Below are positions 44,680 to 53,771 of a stretch of 64,000 bases of DNA, in pieces. The position numbers and the translations under genes are program-made. Under the pieces are notes generated by a model, which had not been told where the DNA came from, ran no database searches, and saw nothing but the letters and a program-made list of their open reading frames with translations. Position 1 is the stretch's first letter, and every line of letters begins with the position of its first letter. This DNA comes from Paenibacillus plantiphilus (GTDB taxonomy: Bacteria; Bacillota; Bacilli; Paenibacillales; Paenibacillaceae): contig NZ_CAKMMF010000001.1 of assembly GCF_927798095.1 (NCBI RefSeq), forward strand, positions 124,001 to 188,000, written 5' to 3'.

Positions 44680-46194
44680 CTAAACCAGCAGCTCGCCTAA
44701 CGTACGAACCATAACACCGGTTCCACCCTTCGATTCCCATGAGCGTTCACGCTCAAGCCATGCCGTGCCGCCGATATCCAGATGCACCCACGGCTTCTCT
44801 TCAGCGAATGCCCCAATGAACAGTCCTCCTGTAATCGTACCGCCAAGCCGCCCACCGCTATTCTTCATATCTGCAGCATCACTCTCTAGCTGCTTGCGGA
44901 ACTCCGGATAAGCCGGAAGCGGCCAAATCCGTTCGCCCGCCCGCTTCGAGGCAAGCACAACCTGCTGCTGAAGCGTCTCATCGTTGCTCACCGCTCCTGT
45001 CGCAACATCTCCAAGCGCGACCATTACTGCTCCAGTAAGTGTGGCGACATCGACCAGCTTTGTCGCACCGCGCCTGATCGCTGTCGTCAATCCGTCAGCG
45101 AGAACAAGACGCCCTTCCGCATCGGTGTTCACAACCTCAATCGTAATCCCGCTCATCGTCTTCAGTACATCGCCTGGCTTGATCGCTCGATCAGAAGGCA
45201 TATTCTCCGCAGATGGAATAACGGCAACCGCATTGACAGCCGGACGCAGCTCGCCCAGAATTCTCATTGCTCCTAGCACCGCTGCTGCGCCGCCCATATC
45301 TGAGATCATCTCCTCCATGCCCTCCGCCTTCTTCAGCGAAATGCCGCCAGTATCGAATGTGATCCCCTTGCCGATCAGGCCCCAAACATCTTTATCATCA
45401 GGCGCACCTTGATAATGCAGGACAATCATCCGAGGCGGATTCACGCTTCCTTGACCGACGCCCAGCAGACCGCCCATTCCTTGCTCCGCGGCTGACCACT
45501 CATCCAGCACCTCGCAATCGAGGCTGTACGTCCGAGCCAGCTCCTCCGCTTCCTCCGCAAGCAGCTCAGGCGTAAGTTTGTTGCCCGGAAGATTCGTCAG
45601 ATCCCGCGCATACTTCACGGCATCCGCGAACACAGTGCCCCGGCGCAATCCGGCTTCCCATTGCTCTGCGGTTTCTGAGGAACCGCTCCTATCCGCTGGC
45701 GGCGTGAATATAACCGTCTGTACAGAAGCATACCGTTTCTCGTCATCCTTCTTCTCCGTCTTCCGGGTGAACAAGCCGAGCGAGTAGCCTTCCGTCATCG
45801 CTTGCGCGGCTTGACTGATCGTGTATTCCGTCGCACCGGTGCAGACAGATACAGGAAGCTGCTGCTCCACAGTTACAGCCTTCAATTTTCTTGCTGCTTT
45901 AGCCGCAGCGGCAGCGGCATCACGCAAACCATCCACAGTCAGCCCCGATTGCGCAACACCGGCATAGATGACATGTGATGCCGGCAGCAGACCAAGCGTT
46001 GGCAGGCTTAATGTCTCTTTGGGCTCCCCCTTGAACAGCTCCTTCGCATAATGGCTCCGCAGAGACTCGTCCAACTGCGGATGTACCCACTCCGTATCCG
46101 CGCCATTTACGCCCTGCAATTCCTCACGGCTTACGAACCGCACAATTGCATCGGACTCCAGCCCTTTAGCTCCATATGTAAATTGAACACCCAT
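44680..46194 (-). CDS. pepA: Leucyl aminopeptidase (M17 family)
   Basis: A 504-residue enzyme, the usual length for M17. The metal and catalytic site segments are GKGITFDTGGISLKKAEGME near 265, DMGGAAAVLGAM near 288, and the signature NTDAEGRLVLADGL near 348. A C-terminal KNSGGRLGGTITGGLF lies near 450. It removes N-terminal residues from peptides in the cytoplasm. The start is ATG 46194, with AAGGAG 9 bases before it; a further 35 codons of frame upstream are not homologous. Confidence 0.94.
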   Translation of the reverse strand: MGVQFTYGAKGLESDAIVRFVSREELQGVNGADTEWVHPQLDESLRSHYAKELFKGEPKETLSLPTLGLLPASHVIYAGVAQSGLTVDGLRDAAAAAAKAARKLKAVTVEQQLPVSVCTGATEYTISQAAQAMTEGYSLGLFTRKTEKKDDEKRYASVQTVIFTPPADRSGSSETAEQWEAGLRRGTVFADAVKYARDLTNLPGNKLTPELLAEEAEELARTYSLDCEVLDEWSAAEQGMGGLLGVGQGSVNPPRMIVLHYQGAPDDKDVWGLIGKGITFDTGGISLKKAEGMEEMISDMGGAAAVLGAMRILGELRPAVNAVAVIPSAENMPSDRAIKPGDVLKTMSGITIEVVNTDAEGRLVLADGLTTAIRRGATKLVDVATLTGAVMVALGDVATGAVSNDETLQQQVVLASKRAGERIWPLPAYPEFRKQLESDAADMKNSGGRLGGTITGGLFIGAFAEEKPWVHLDIGGTAWLERERSWESKGGTGVMVRTLGELLV

Positions 46195-46256
46195 CCTGAA
46201 CATCTCCTTCAATTCTTTTCTAATCACCTGATATCTTTTCCACTTATTCCCTAACG

Positions 46257-46280
46257 CAAAAAAATCGGGTTGCCCCGATT
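46257..46280 (-). terminator. Terminator of the histidine kinase gene
   Basis: On the minus strand AATCGGG pairs with CCCGATT and is followed by TTTTTTTG, about 85 bases after the kinase stop. A second hairpin (GCTTAGAATC with GATTCTAAGC) lies at 46329-46360. Confidence 0.7.
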
Positions 46281-46362
46281 CTTGACATTGACAGCCCATT
46301 TCGCCTTCCGTTTAGAAGGTTGGCAGGAGCTTAGAATCAGTCACTAACCCGATTCTAAGCCT

Positions 46363-47736
46363 TTATTCCACTAATGGCAAATAGATATTAAATTCCGTCC
46401 CTTCACCTGGATTGCTGGCCACACGAATGGAGCCGCCATGATTCCGAATAATGCGATAGCTCACCGATAATCCCAGTCCGGTTCCAGCAACTTTCGTCGT
46501 AAAGAACGGATCGAACAGCCTGCTCAGCGTCGTCGTATCCATTCCTTTGCCGTTGTCCCGAATTTTGATTTCTGCAAAAGAGCCCTCACGGCGCGTGATG
46601 ACATCAATTCGCCCCACATGCTCCTGCTCCTGCTCGCCGATCGCATCCATCGCATTGCGTATAATATTTAGAATCACCTGCTTCACTTGTTTGACATCGA
46701 TTGAGATCGCCATATCCTGATCATAGGATTCCAGATTGATCCCGCAGCCTTTCATAAGCGCTTCGCTCTCACAGAGCATAATGACCTCCTTCAAGAGGAA
46801 ATTAATATACTCCCGTTGCTTCATAGGCGCAGAAGGCTTCGACGAATTCAGAAACTCATAAATAATATCGTTCGCCCGATCAATCTCAGCCAGAATGATC
46901 CGGGCGTATTCTTCCTTGCCGAGCTGCAGCAGAAGAGGCTTCAACAGCTGGATGAAACCGCGAATCGAAGTAAGCGGATTTCTAATCTCATGCGCAATTG
47001 CCGCCGCGATCTTGCCGAGCATCGCCAGCTTGTCATTCTGATAAGCTGTCTGCTCGATCTGCTTGAACTCCGTCACATCCTTCACACTGAACAAATAATC
47101 GCCATCGAGCTGATCGCCATAAGTGACGGTCACGAGCAAGTGCCTGCCGCTGGCATCCTCGAATTCCAAATACCGGCTCCTTCTAAGAAACATCTCCTTG
47201 TAGAGGCGAAGAATGATGCGTTTCGTTCCCCGCCGAAGCTGCGGATGAGACAGTATGTCGCGAAGTCCGCAGCCTATCAACGTTTTGCGTGGAATATCCA
47301 GCAGCTTGGCCATTTGCAAATTAATAAAGGACAGGATGCCGTCACCATCAAAAATAGCGATACCGCTATCCATATGCTGAAGCACATTCTCATATTTATT
47401 TTTGACCATACGAAATGAGCGGTGTGAGTGCAGCAGCATATCTCTCATTTCACTGAAACGCTGCTCTGGCGTCTGCTCTGGCTGCAGCCGAACGCGAAAG
47501 GCAACCATGAGCTCAATAAGGAATAGAAAAGAACGACTGTACAATTGAAGCGCTTCCTCCGATTCGACATTGGCAACAAGAATCTGCATCGTTTCTTCGT
47601 GAAGCGCAATAATATCTTCCGGATGAATACCATGAAGCAATTTACCGATTTCAGTCGCTTCAAAGAGCGATGCCTCGCTACCGCTTCGAATGTATTCGGC
47701 AAGCGCCGGAAAATAACGCTTTCGAATCGCTTGCAT
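46363..47736 (-). CDS. Soluble PAS-domain histidine kinase, sporulation-kinase-like
   Basis: A 457-residue cytoplasmic kinase with no membrane segment. The first 100 residues (IHPEDIIALHEETMQILV) resemble the RsbU/RsbRD N-terminal domain. A PAS domain at about 125-230 (MDSGIAIFDGDGILSFIN) is followed by the phosphoacceptor AHEIRNPLTSIRGFIQLLKP and a HATPase domain (NIIRNAMDAI; GTGLGLSVSYRII). The layout matches kinases of the Spo0A phosphorelay such as KinE (inference). The start at ATG 47736 has GAGGG 5 bases before it. It is single, with no regulator beside it. Confidence 0.83.
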   Translation of the reverse strand: MQAIRKRYFPALAEYIRSGSEASLFEATEIGKLLHGIHPEDIIALHEETMQILVANVESEEALQLYSRSFLFLIELMVAFRVRLQPEQTPEQRFSEMRDMLLHSHRSFRMVKNKYENVLQHMDSGIAIFDGDGILSFINLQMAKLLDIPRKTLIGCGLRDILSHPQLRRGTKRIILRLYKEMFLRRSRYLEFEDASGRHLLVTVTYGDQLDGDYLFSVKDVTEFKQIEQTAYQNDKLAMLGKIAAAIAHEIRNPLTSIRGFIQLLKPLLLQLGKEEYARIILAEIDRANDIIYEFLNSSKPSAPMKQREYINFLLKEVIMLCESEALMKGCGINLESYDQDMAISIDVKQVKQVILNIIRNAMDAIGEQEQEHVGRIDVITRREGSFAEIKIRDNGKGMDTTTLSRLFDPFFTTKVAGTGLGLSVSYRIIRNHGGSIRVASNPGEGTEFNIYLPLVE

Positions 47737-48171
47737 GTTATCCCTCATCTCCTGCGGCACAGAACGGCGTACCCATACCATTTACAAATATCATAGTAAC
47801 TTCTTCTAATTCATGTCAACAGGAGATACTGTCGAAACACGCCGCACAAAAAGACCCGATACCACTCGCTCCAAAGGGTCTTTTGACGCGTTTTTTGTCG
47901 AGTAAATAGCCGCAAAAAAACAAATAACTACAATAGTTACGCAGCATCGTCGCTGAAGGCTGCTTCGCCGGAAGTATCGCCGGAAGAATTCCATGCGGAG
48001 AGGCAAAAACGCGGCGGACCGGTTGTGGAGGCGTACGGAGAATTCTGAATTAGCATCGATCCAGGAGGTTACCCAATAGTCTGGTTGGTTTATAATTGAT
48101 ACCATATATGTTAGACTATTCCTGTTAGAACTTCTTTATATAAATAACCTCTCAGAAAGGAGAAATGAGGC
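47737..48171. other. Intergenic region, no gene
   Basis: The only clear element is a hairpin: AAAAGACCC at 47849 with GGGTCTTTT at 47876-47884, with TTTTT after it on the minus strand. It could end transcription through from sigI-rsgI. A second possible transcript is the small plus-strand gene at 48172. Confidence 0.5.
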
Positions 48172-48462
48172 GTGAGAAAGTATAAGAAATCGACTATAAC
48201 ATTATTAATATTATTTTTAATAATACTATCTTACCAGTTCAATTTTATACAGAAAATGACTGCTCGATTAACGGCCTCCGTTTATACAAGCTTCAAATAT
48301 AATGATTTGGATTTTTCCTATCAGAAAACAGAGTTTTCATCTCAGTTTGGTAATTATTTTATTTCTTACAAAGATAAGAACGGCAAAGTTATTGCTTTTG
48401 AAGTTACTCCGAAATTTTTTCCTGTTTTTGTCTCATTTGATCCGATAGACTCCGCTCCATAA
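48172..48462 (+). CDS. Small exported or membrane-anchored protein
   Basis: A 96-residue protein with a basic start and one hydrophobic segment (STITLLILFLIILSYQ). The rest, with NYFISYKDKNGKVIAFEVTP, looks like a small DUF3139-like domain, a weak assignment. A GTG start has AAAGGAG 9 bases before it. It is AT-rich compared with its neighbours. It lies antisense to the region after rsgI. Confidence 0.55.
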   Translation: MRKYKKSTITLLILFLIILSYQFNFIQKMTARLTASVYTSFKYNDLDFSYQKTEFSSQFGNYFISYKDKNGKVIAFEVTPKFFPVFVSFDPIDSAP

Positions 48463-48628
48463 ATTCTTTCCAACAACTGTTTTTCTGCAATACAAACAGG
48501 GACATATCACTTGCAAAATATGCCCCTCCTCATTAAATCAAGTCATGCCAGCTTCCCAAAAAAAGTTTGTCGATTATACACTTATACGATGTCGACGATT
48601 TCTACAATGATACCCCTTATCTGCTACT

Positions 48629-50317
48629 TTATTTACCGTTACGCTGACTATTTGATTTACTATTATCTCTGTTATTCTCTTTATTATTCTCTTTATTATT
48701 ATCTTTCTTGGTCTCTTTACTTTCTCTAGCGTTCTGATTGCCGTTTTCTTTGCCATTCATTCTATCGTTCTCTTTGCCATTCATTCTATCGTTCTCTTTG
48801 CCATTCATTCTATCGTTCTCTTTACTCTTCTCTCCCTCGTACCCCTTCTTGTCTCCTTTCTTGTCCCCTTTCCCGTTATTGTCTTTCCTGTTATTTTCTT
48901 TCCTGTTATGATCTTTTCCCTCGTCATTCTTTTCATTATCGCGCTTATGATCGTCGTTCTTGTCCTTCTTATCGTCGTTCTTGTCCTTCTTATCGTCGTT
49001 CTTATCGCCATCCCTATCACGATCACTCATATTGTTTTGGGACTCTTTATTTTTATTTTTATCTTTATCTTTATCTTTATCCTTATCCTTATCTTTATCT
49101 TTATCCTTCTTATTATTGCCCTTGTCATCGTCCTTCTTGGAACCCTTATTATCGGATTTGCCGTCTTTATTTGTCGAATTCCATTTATCACCCTTATGAT
49201 TGCCTGGTTTTAATTTATTTTCGTTATCGTCGTTATCGTCGTTATCGTCGTCATCGTCATCATCTTTCGTTTGGTGGGACCCGTTCTTGTTCCTTTTTCC
49301 GCTCTCGGGATCTGCGACGTTATTGTTTGGTTTGCCCCCTTTTTTATCGGAGGAATCATTGTCTTTCTTCTTGTCTTTCTCCTTATCCTTGTCTTTCTTC
49401 TTGTCTTTCTCTTTCTCTTTCTCTTCCTGCTTCTTATTTTTCTTGTTATCCTTCTTCAGCAGCTGCTTCAACTGCTCCTTCTGCTCCTTGCTCAGCTTGG
49501 TCGATTCCTTCGTATTCGCATTCCCTTGCACATTCCCATTCCCATCACCAATCACAGCCTTGACCCCGCCCATAGCTTCTGCTGTCTTGTGGATGGACTG
49601 GGTTTGCAGCTGTTCAAGCGGCACCTCGTGGCCTTTGCTCTTCGCCATCAAATAGAAAGCCAGCTTGCCGGAGGATACCCCTTTCTCATTGGCCGCATCC
49701 CTAATTTCTACAGGCGCAGAAACAGTCGTCACCTGAACATTCGAGCTGGAACCCGTCCCCGATTTGTCCGAATCCAATGCTTTCTTCACCGCGTCATTCA
49801 CCGTATCCGTCAGCTTCTCCTCGAAAGCGGCTCCTGCCTTCTCATTCATCAAAATACTCGTAATAATGACATCGCCGTCGCCATGCTCCAGATAATGCCC
49901 TGTCTTCACACGATCCATAATCAAGCCTGTGACCTTGCCGACCGGCAATCCTTTATAGTCCAACTGGTCCGTCACTACCGCTCCATCCTCATTCAAAGCG
50001 CGCAGCTCCACCACCTCATCGTCAACATCAACACCAATTTCTATACTTGGATTAATGTCCATCGTCAAATAAGCAGCGACTGGCGAGCCCTTCCCAAACT
50101 GCCCCACAAGAAAAGGAATTAGGATAAGCAGCATGACCGCAGCAGCAATGCCGGCTCCAAATATCGGCCGCGATTTCAATATTCGCACTTGCTCCGGGAT
50201 AACAATTTCTTCCCCGACTGCTGCATCGCCTCTATGGGTAACCTTGCGAAATTCACCTTGCGACGTCATCACAATAAGATGCCGCTTTCCCTTCTCCATC
50301 ACGATTCCACGATTCAT
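48629..50317 (-). CDS. rsgI: RsgI-type anti-sigma factor with long charged low-complexity tail
   Basis: A 562-residue protein. Residues 1-50 are the RsgI N-terminal domain (RGIVMEKGKRHLIVMTSQGE) that binds SigI. A membrane segment follows at 53-72, then the extracellular module with TMDINPSIEIGVDVDDEV, which has the N89-P90 pair where RsgI proteins are known to self-cleave. From about residue 275 the protein is almost only Lys, Asp, Asn, Glu and Gly, with DKDK and ENDRMNGK repeats, to the end. Unlike cellulosome RsgIs it has no carbohydrate-binding module. It shares an ATGA overlap with sigI. Confidence 0.9.
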   Translation of the reverse strand: MNRGIVMEKGKRHLIVMTSQGEFRKVTHRGDAAVGEEIVIPEQVRILKSRPIFGAGIAAAVMLLILIPFLVGQFGKGSPVAAYLTMDINPSIEIGVDVDDEVVELRALNEDGAVVTDQLDYKGLPVGKVTGLIMDRVKTGHYLEHGDGDVIITSILMNEKAGAAFEEKLTDTVNDAVKKALDSDKSGTGSSSNVQVTTVSAPVEIRDAANEKGVSSGKLAFYLMAKSKGHEVPLEQLQTQSIHKTAEAMGGVKAVIGDGNGNVQGNANTKESTKLSKEQKEQLKQLLKKDNKKNKKQEEKEKEKDKKKDKDKEKDKKKDNDSSDKKGGKPNNNVADPESGKRNKNGSHQTKDDDDDDDNDDNDDNENKLKPGNHKGDKWNSTNKDGKSDNKGSKKDDDKGNNKKDKDKDKDKDKDKDKDKNKNKESQNNMSDRDRDGDKNDDKKDKNDDKKDKNDDHKRDNEKNDEGKDHNRKENNRKDNNGKGDKKGDKKGYEGEKSKENDRMNGKENDRMNGKENDRMNGKENGNQNARESKETKKDNNKENNKENNRDNSKSNSQRNGK

Positions 50318-51135
50318 GCTCTCACCTCTTTCTCTTCTTCGACATCTTCTTCCACCGACAGCAGCGGCTGCAAATAAGCCTGCAGATAGGGATATTCGCC
50401 CTTATGTAACAAAGCAATGGCAATAATATATTTGCGATTGCGTTCAATTGTCTTTCTGGAGACGCCGGCTAACGCGCACAATTCCTTGATCGGCAGCTTC
50501 TGCGTAATCGCAAAGGGCTCGAACAGCGAAGAATCGGCTGCAAAATTGCGGCTAATGGACATCAGCAGCTCCCTGGAATCAGCATGCTTCGGCGACAAAT
50601 CAGGCAGTTGGGAAAAAGCAATCCCATAGCCATTCAGGCAAAGATTATACTCCGCAATTTCAAGCCGTCTAGCCTCTGCCTCCTGATCGATATTGTAGCG
50701 CGAGATCGCTTCCTTCAGCTCAATCGAATTAATCGTTTGGTCTTCTTCATCTGTATGGTCAAAAGCGCTATAGGGAACAGAGCGCGTATGACGCTGCTCT
50801 CTGCGGACATAGTCAATAAGCCTCCGCCGAATGACCGTTTCGGCAAAGCCGAGAAACGATTTTCCTGCATGGCTTGAAAATTGGTTGATCGCTTCGTCGA
50901 AGGCGCTGAGCGCAATACTGAACTCATCATCCCGCGAAGGATCGATATATCTTTTGCAGAATCTGCTCGTCACCTTGGCGATATAGGGCTTATACGCAGC
51001 GATAAACGCATCGCGTGAATCCTCTCCCGCGCGGATTCGCTCCACTCTTGCTTCAGGGGCGTCCCGTTCATCGTCAGGTGGTGATTGAGCCGATCCATTC
51101 TTGCCGAATAATCGCTTGAATAGTACGAGTAGCAC
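50314..51135 (-). CDS. sigI: RNA polymerase sigma factor SigI
   Basis: A 273-residue sigma factor. SRDAFIAAYKPYIAKVTSRF (near 40) and the DEFSIALSAFDEAI block (near 70), then FLGFAETVIRRRLIDYVRRE near 95, are SigI-like region 2. The C-terminal half carries the family-specific LPIKELCALAGVSRKTIERNRKYIIAIAL helix-turn-helix. The GTG at 51135 has AGGTGG 5 bases before it; upstream in-frame residues are not homologous. It is coupled to rsgI by a four-base overlap. In Bacillus and Clostridium SigI controls wall, heat or polysaccharide functions. Confidence 0.9.
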   Translation of the reverse strand: MLLVLFKRLFGKNGSAQSPPDDERDAPEARVERIRAGEDSRDAFIAAYKPYIAKVTSRFCKRYIDPSRDDEFSIALSAFDEAINQFSSHAGKSFLGFAETVIRRRLIDYVRREQRHTRSVPYSAFDHTDEEDQTINSIELKEAISRYNIDQEAEARRLEIAEYNLCLNGYGIAFSQLPDLSPKHADSRELLMSISRNFAADSSLFEPFAITQKLPIKELCALAGVSRKTIERNRKYIIAIALLHKGEYPYLQAYLQPLLSVEEDVEEEKEVRA

Positions 51136-51159
51136 CCGCTCCACCTCACAGTTATAGTT

Positions 51160-51188
51160 TTCGTGATGTTCATTTCGCTTGTGGGGGT
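51160..51188 (-). promoter_or_regulatory. Possible SigI-dependent promoter of sigI-rsgI
   Basis: On the minus strand ACCCCC is followed 19 bases later by CGAA. SigI promoters described in B. subtilis have ACCCCC-like -35 and CGAA-like -10 boxes; the spacing here should be checked. It would give self-control. Confidence 0.45.
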
Positions 51189-51209
51189 ATGGCAAATCGT
51201 CCTCATAAG

Positions 51210-51236
51210 AAAAAAAAGCCCCCTTCTACAGGGAGC
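51210..51236 (-). terminator. Terminator of the zinc-ribbon-like gene
   Basis: GCTCCC pairs with GGGGGC and is followed by TTTTTTT on the minus strand, directly upstream of the sigI promoter. Confidence 0.75.
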
Positions 51237-51243
51237 AGAATGT

Positions 51244-51660
51244 TTAGCAGGAAGTGCGCCGGGCGCGAAGCTTGCTGCGCCGCTTGCTTAGAACGGCTAG
51301 ACGGCGTTTCAACTCCGTCTCCCAAGCGGCGTCTTCAATCCCCTTGGCGAAGCTTAGAAGATCGAGAGCCATATCAATCTGGTTCTGAACGACATCCAGC
51401 GGATCCTCGTTCTCATTGTTGACGCAATTCTCGAACAGATTCTTGCCTTCATCATCCACATATTCGAGAAAATCGACTTCGGAGGCGCCATCACCATGAG
51501 CGTATTCGGCTAGAATCTCGTATTCATTCTCAATCATAGGATGAATATCAACCCGATTGCATACCGGACAAAAAAGAATAGGTACATTATGAATGTGTGT
51601 TCGAAAATGCTTTAATGTTCCGTTCGTGCCAATCATACTAGCGCCGCAGCAAAAACTCAT
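51244..51660 (-). CDS. Hypothetical protein with N-terminal Cys motifs
   Basis: A 138-residue protein. The N-terminus has CCGAS and, near residue 30, FCPVCNRVDIHP, which together could bind zinc. Middle residues are acidic and the C-terminus is basic (KRRSKLRARRTSC). The start is ATG 51660, with GGGGGG 8 bases before it. No family is recognised. It lies just upstream of sigI in the same direction but has its own terminator. Confidence 0.68.
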   Translation of the reverse strand: MSFCCGASMIGTNGTLKHFRTHIHNVPILFCPVCNRVDIHPMIENEYEILAEYAHGDGASEVDFLEYVDDEGKNLFENCVNNENEDPLDVVQNQIDMALDLLSFAKGIEDAAWETELKRRLAVLSKRRSKLRARRTSC

Positions 51661-51765
51661 GACAGTCCCCCCTAACTCATTCCTCAAATTGAATTGCAGA
51701 AAATCATACTAACCTTATTCGCTCTCCATACGTTAAATTCCTGCCTGCAGAGACATACAAAGAAT

Positions 51766-51797
51766 AGAAAACCCGGCAGCCTGTACCGGTGCCGGGT
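51766..51797 (-). terminator. Terminator of the peroxiredoxin gene
   Basis: ACCCGGCA pairs with TGCCGGGT, with TTTTC after it on the minus strand. Confidence 0.75.
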
Positions 51798-51827
51798 CCT
51801 CCTATATGCTCAATTGTGAAGTCTGGC

Positions 51828-52376
51828 TTATTTCGCTACCAGATGCTTGTCGCCTGGTTTCCAGTTGATTGGGCACAATCCGCCGGATTGCAATGCTTGC
51901 AGTACACGAAGCGTTTCTTCAACGCTACGTCCTACATTGTTATGGTTAACGACTTGATATTTCACTTCGCCTTCCGGATCGATGATGAACAGGCCGCGCA
52001 ATGCGATACCTTCTTCTTCGATCAGAACACCGTAGTCACGTGCAACTGATTTCGTAATATCTGCTGCAAGCGGGAAGTTCAATTGGCCAAGACCATTATC
52101 GTTAACTGGTGTGTTGATCCATGCGCGGTGGCTGTGCTTGCTGTCTACGCTGACACCAAGAATTTCAGTGTTCGACTTGTTGAACTCGCCAGCTGCTTCA
52201 CTAAGCGCCGTAATTTCAGTCGGACATACGAAAGTGAAATCCAGCGGATAGAAGAAGAGCACAAGCCATTTGCCTTTGTAATCTGTCAAAGATGCTTTGC
52301 TGAAATCCTGTCCATTTCCAGTTGCCGTTTCCATCGTGAAATCAGGAGCCGGACGACCTACCAAACGTTCTGCCAT
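51828..52376 (-). CDS. 2-Cys peroxiredoxin (AhpC/TSA family)
   Basis: A 182-residue thiol peroxidase. The peroxidatic Cys51 is in PLDFTFVCPTE and the resolving Cys is in SGGLCPINWKPG near 165. It reduces peroxides with thioredoxin. The ATG has AAGGAGG about 8 bases before it. A single gene with its own promoter and terminator. It is close to B. subtilis YkuU by length and motif (inference). Confidence 0.92.
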   Translation of the reverse strand: MAERLVGRPAPDFTMETATGNGQDFSKASLTDYKGKWLVLFFYPLDFTFVCPTEITALSEAAGEFNKSNTEILGVSVDSKHSHRAWINTPVNDNGLGQLNFPLAADITKSVARDYGVLIEEEGIALRGLFIIDPEGEVKYQVVNHNNVGRSVEETLRVLQALQSGGLCPINWKPGDKHLVAK

Positions 52377-52442
52377 TATGAAAAACCTCCTTGACGCTTT
52401 CGCGTTTATTAGACCCTGTTACCGGGTAACTGTTCGATTAAA

Positions 52443-52471
52443 ATCGTAACATCACTTTATAACAAAGTCAA
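52443..52471 (-). promoter_or_regulatory. Promoter of the peroxiredoxin gene
   Basis: TTGACT, a 17-base spacer with TTATAAA, and TACGAT on the minus strand. A near-palindrome GTTACCCGGTAAC lies 13 bases downstream, at the expected transcription start. Confidence 0.55.
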
Positions 52472-52506
52472 GAATGAAATTATTTCTTTTTAATAATTAT
52501 TTTAAT

Positions 52507-53586
52507 TTACTTTTTCATCGCTGCAATAATCAGATCGCCCATTGCTTCTGTCCCGATTGCTTTGCTCTTATCAACAGCAATGTCGCCCGTGCGGTGTCCG
52601 GCGTCGAGAACAGACTTGACTGCATCCTCAATGGATTGGGCAGCTTCCGCATAACCGAACGTCAGACGGAACATAAGCGCAACGGAAAGAATTGTAGCGA
52701 TTGGGTTGGAGATGCCTTGTCCCGCAATATCAGGCGCAGAGCCATGTACCGGCTCGTACAGGCCGAAGCTTCCTTCGCCAAGCGATGCAGAGGACAGCAT
52801 GCCGATAGAGCCTGTCAGCATAGCTGCTTCATCGCTCAGAATATCGCCGAACATATTTTCAGTTACGATAACATCGAAGCTGGAAGGACGACGCAGCAAC
52901 TGCATTGCGCAGTTGTCTACAAGCACATGCTCAACCTCTACATCCGGATACTCAGGAGCGATCCGGTTCACAACTTCACGCCACAGGCGGGATGTCTCAA
53001 GAACGTTAGCTTTATCAACAGAAGCCAGCTTCTTGCGGCGTGTTTGCGCAATTTCGAAGCCTTGACGCACGATGCGTTCTACTTCCGTAACATTATATAC
53101 ACAAGTATCAACCGCTTCTTCTCCTCCAGCGCCTTCGCGACGGAACTTCTCGCCGAAGTAGATGCCGCCAGTGAGCTCGCGCACAACGATCAAATCTGTG
53201 CCTTCAAGCACTTCAGGCTTCAGCGTGGAAGCTTCCTTCAAGCAGTCGAAGACCGTAGCAGGGCGAATGTTCGAGAACAGGCCCAATGCTTTGCGAATGC
53301 CGAGCAAGCCCGTCTCTGGACGAAGCTCCTTGGAGTTGTTGTCCCATTTAGGACCGCCTACTGCGCCGAGCAGCACAGCATCTGCGCGCTTACAGATGTC
53401 GAGCGTCTCCTGTGGAAGCGGAGTTCCCTTCTCATCAATGGCGATTCCGCCGAACAAGCCATGCTCCGTCTCGAACTGATAGCCGAACAGCTCCTCGGTT
53501 TTTTTCAATACCTTCAATGCTTCTCCAACAACTTCCGGGCCGATTCCATCACCGGCGATAACCGCGATTTTTTTCACGTCTGCCAT
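52507..53586 (-). CDS. leuB: 3-isopropylmalate dehydrogenase
   Basis: A 359-residue NAD-dependent dehydrogenase for the third step of leucine synthesis. [20 protein letters not shown] opens it, [10 protein letters not shown] is near 75, [12 protein letters not shown] near 140 and [20 protein letters not shown] near 240. The isocitrate/isopropylmalate metal-binding Asp residues are kept. Unusually it is not next to leuA; four genes lie between them. Its own ribosome site is weak. Confidence 0.94.
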   Translation of the reverse strand: MADVKKIAVIAGDGIGPEVVGEALKVLKKTEELFGYQFETEHGLFGGIAIDEKGTPLPQETLDICKRADAVLLGAVGGPKWDNNSKELRPETGLLGIRKALGLFSNIRPATVFDCLKEASTLKPEVLEGTDLIVVRELTGGIYFGEKFRREGAGGEEAVDTCVYNVTEVERIVRQGFEIAQTRRKKLASVDKANVLETSRLWREVVNRIAPEYPDVEVEHVLVDNCAMQLLRRPSSFDVIVTENMFGDILSDEAAMLTGSIGMLSSASLGEGSFGLYEPVHGSAPDIAGQGISNPIATILSVALMFRLTFGYAEAAQSIEDAVKSVLDAGHRTGDIAVDKSKAIGTEAMGDLIIAAMKK

Positions 53587-53771
53587 ACTCTTTTTAAGAC
53601 ACTCCTTCTGTATTAAGGGCTGCCCGCTTCAGCTGCTGTTACTCCCGCCGCTGGACCGTCAGCCCTATTAGTGATTATGGTTCTCATTCTACTCTCAGTT
53701 GTACCATAAAATCGTCATGAAGACAAAGATATTAAAGCTATGACTTCTATAGGCGCGAAGTATAACGCTCC

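Noticed and set aside
47806-48105. Minus-strand 99-codon frame
   Set aside because: No ribosome site, no homology pattern, and it spans a terminator hairpin.
49271-50122. Plus-strand hydrophobic open frames opposite rsgI
   Set aside because: They arise from the Lys/Asp codon repeats of rsgI read in reverse, giving Leu/Ile/Phe runs; no ribosome site.
52474-53616. Plus-strand 380-codon open frame
   Set aside because: Complete shadow of leuB, which has all family motifs.
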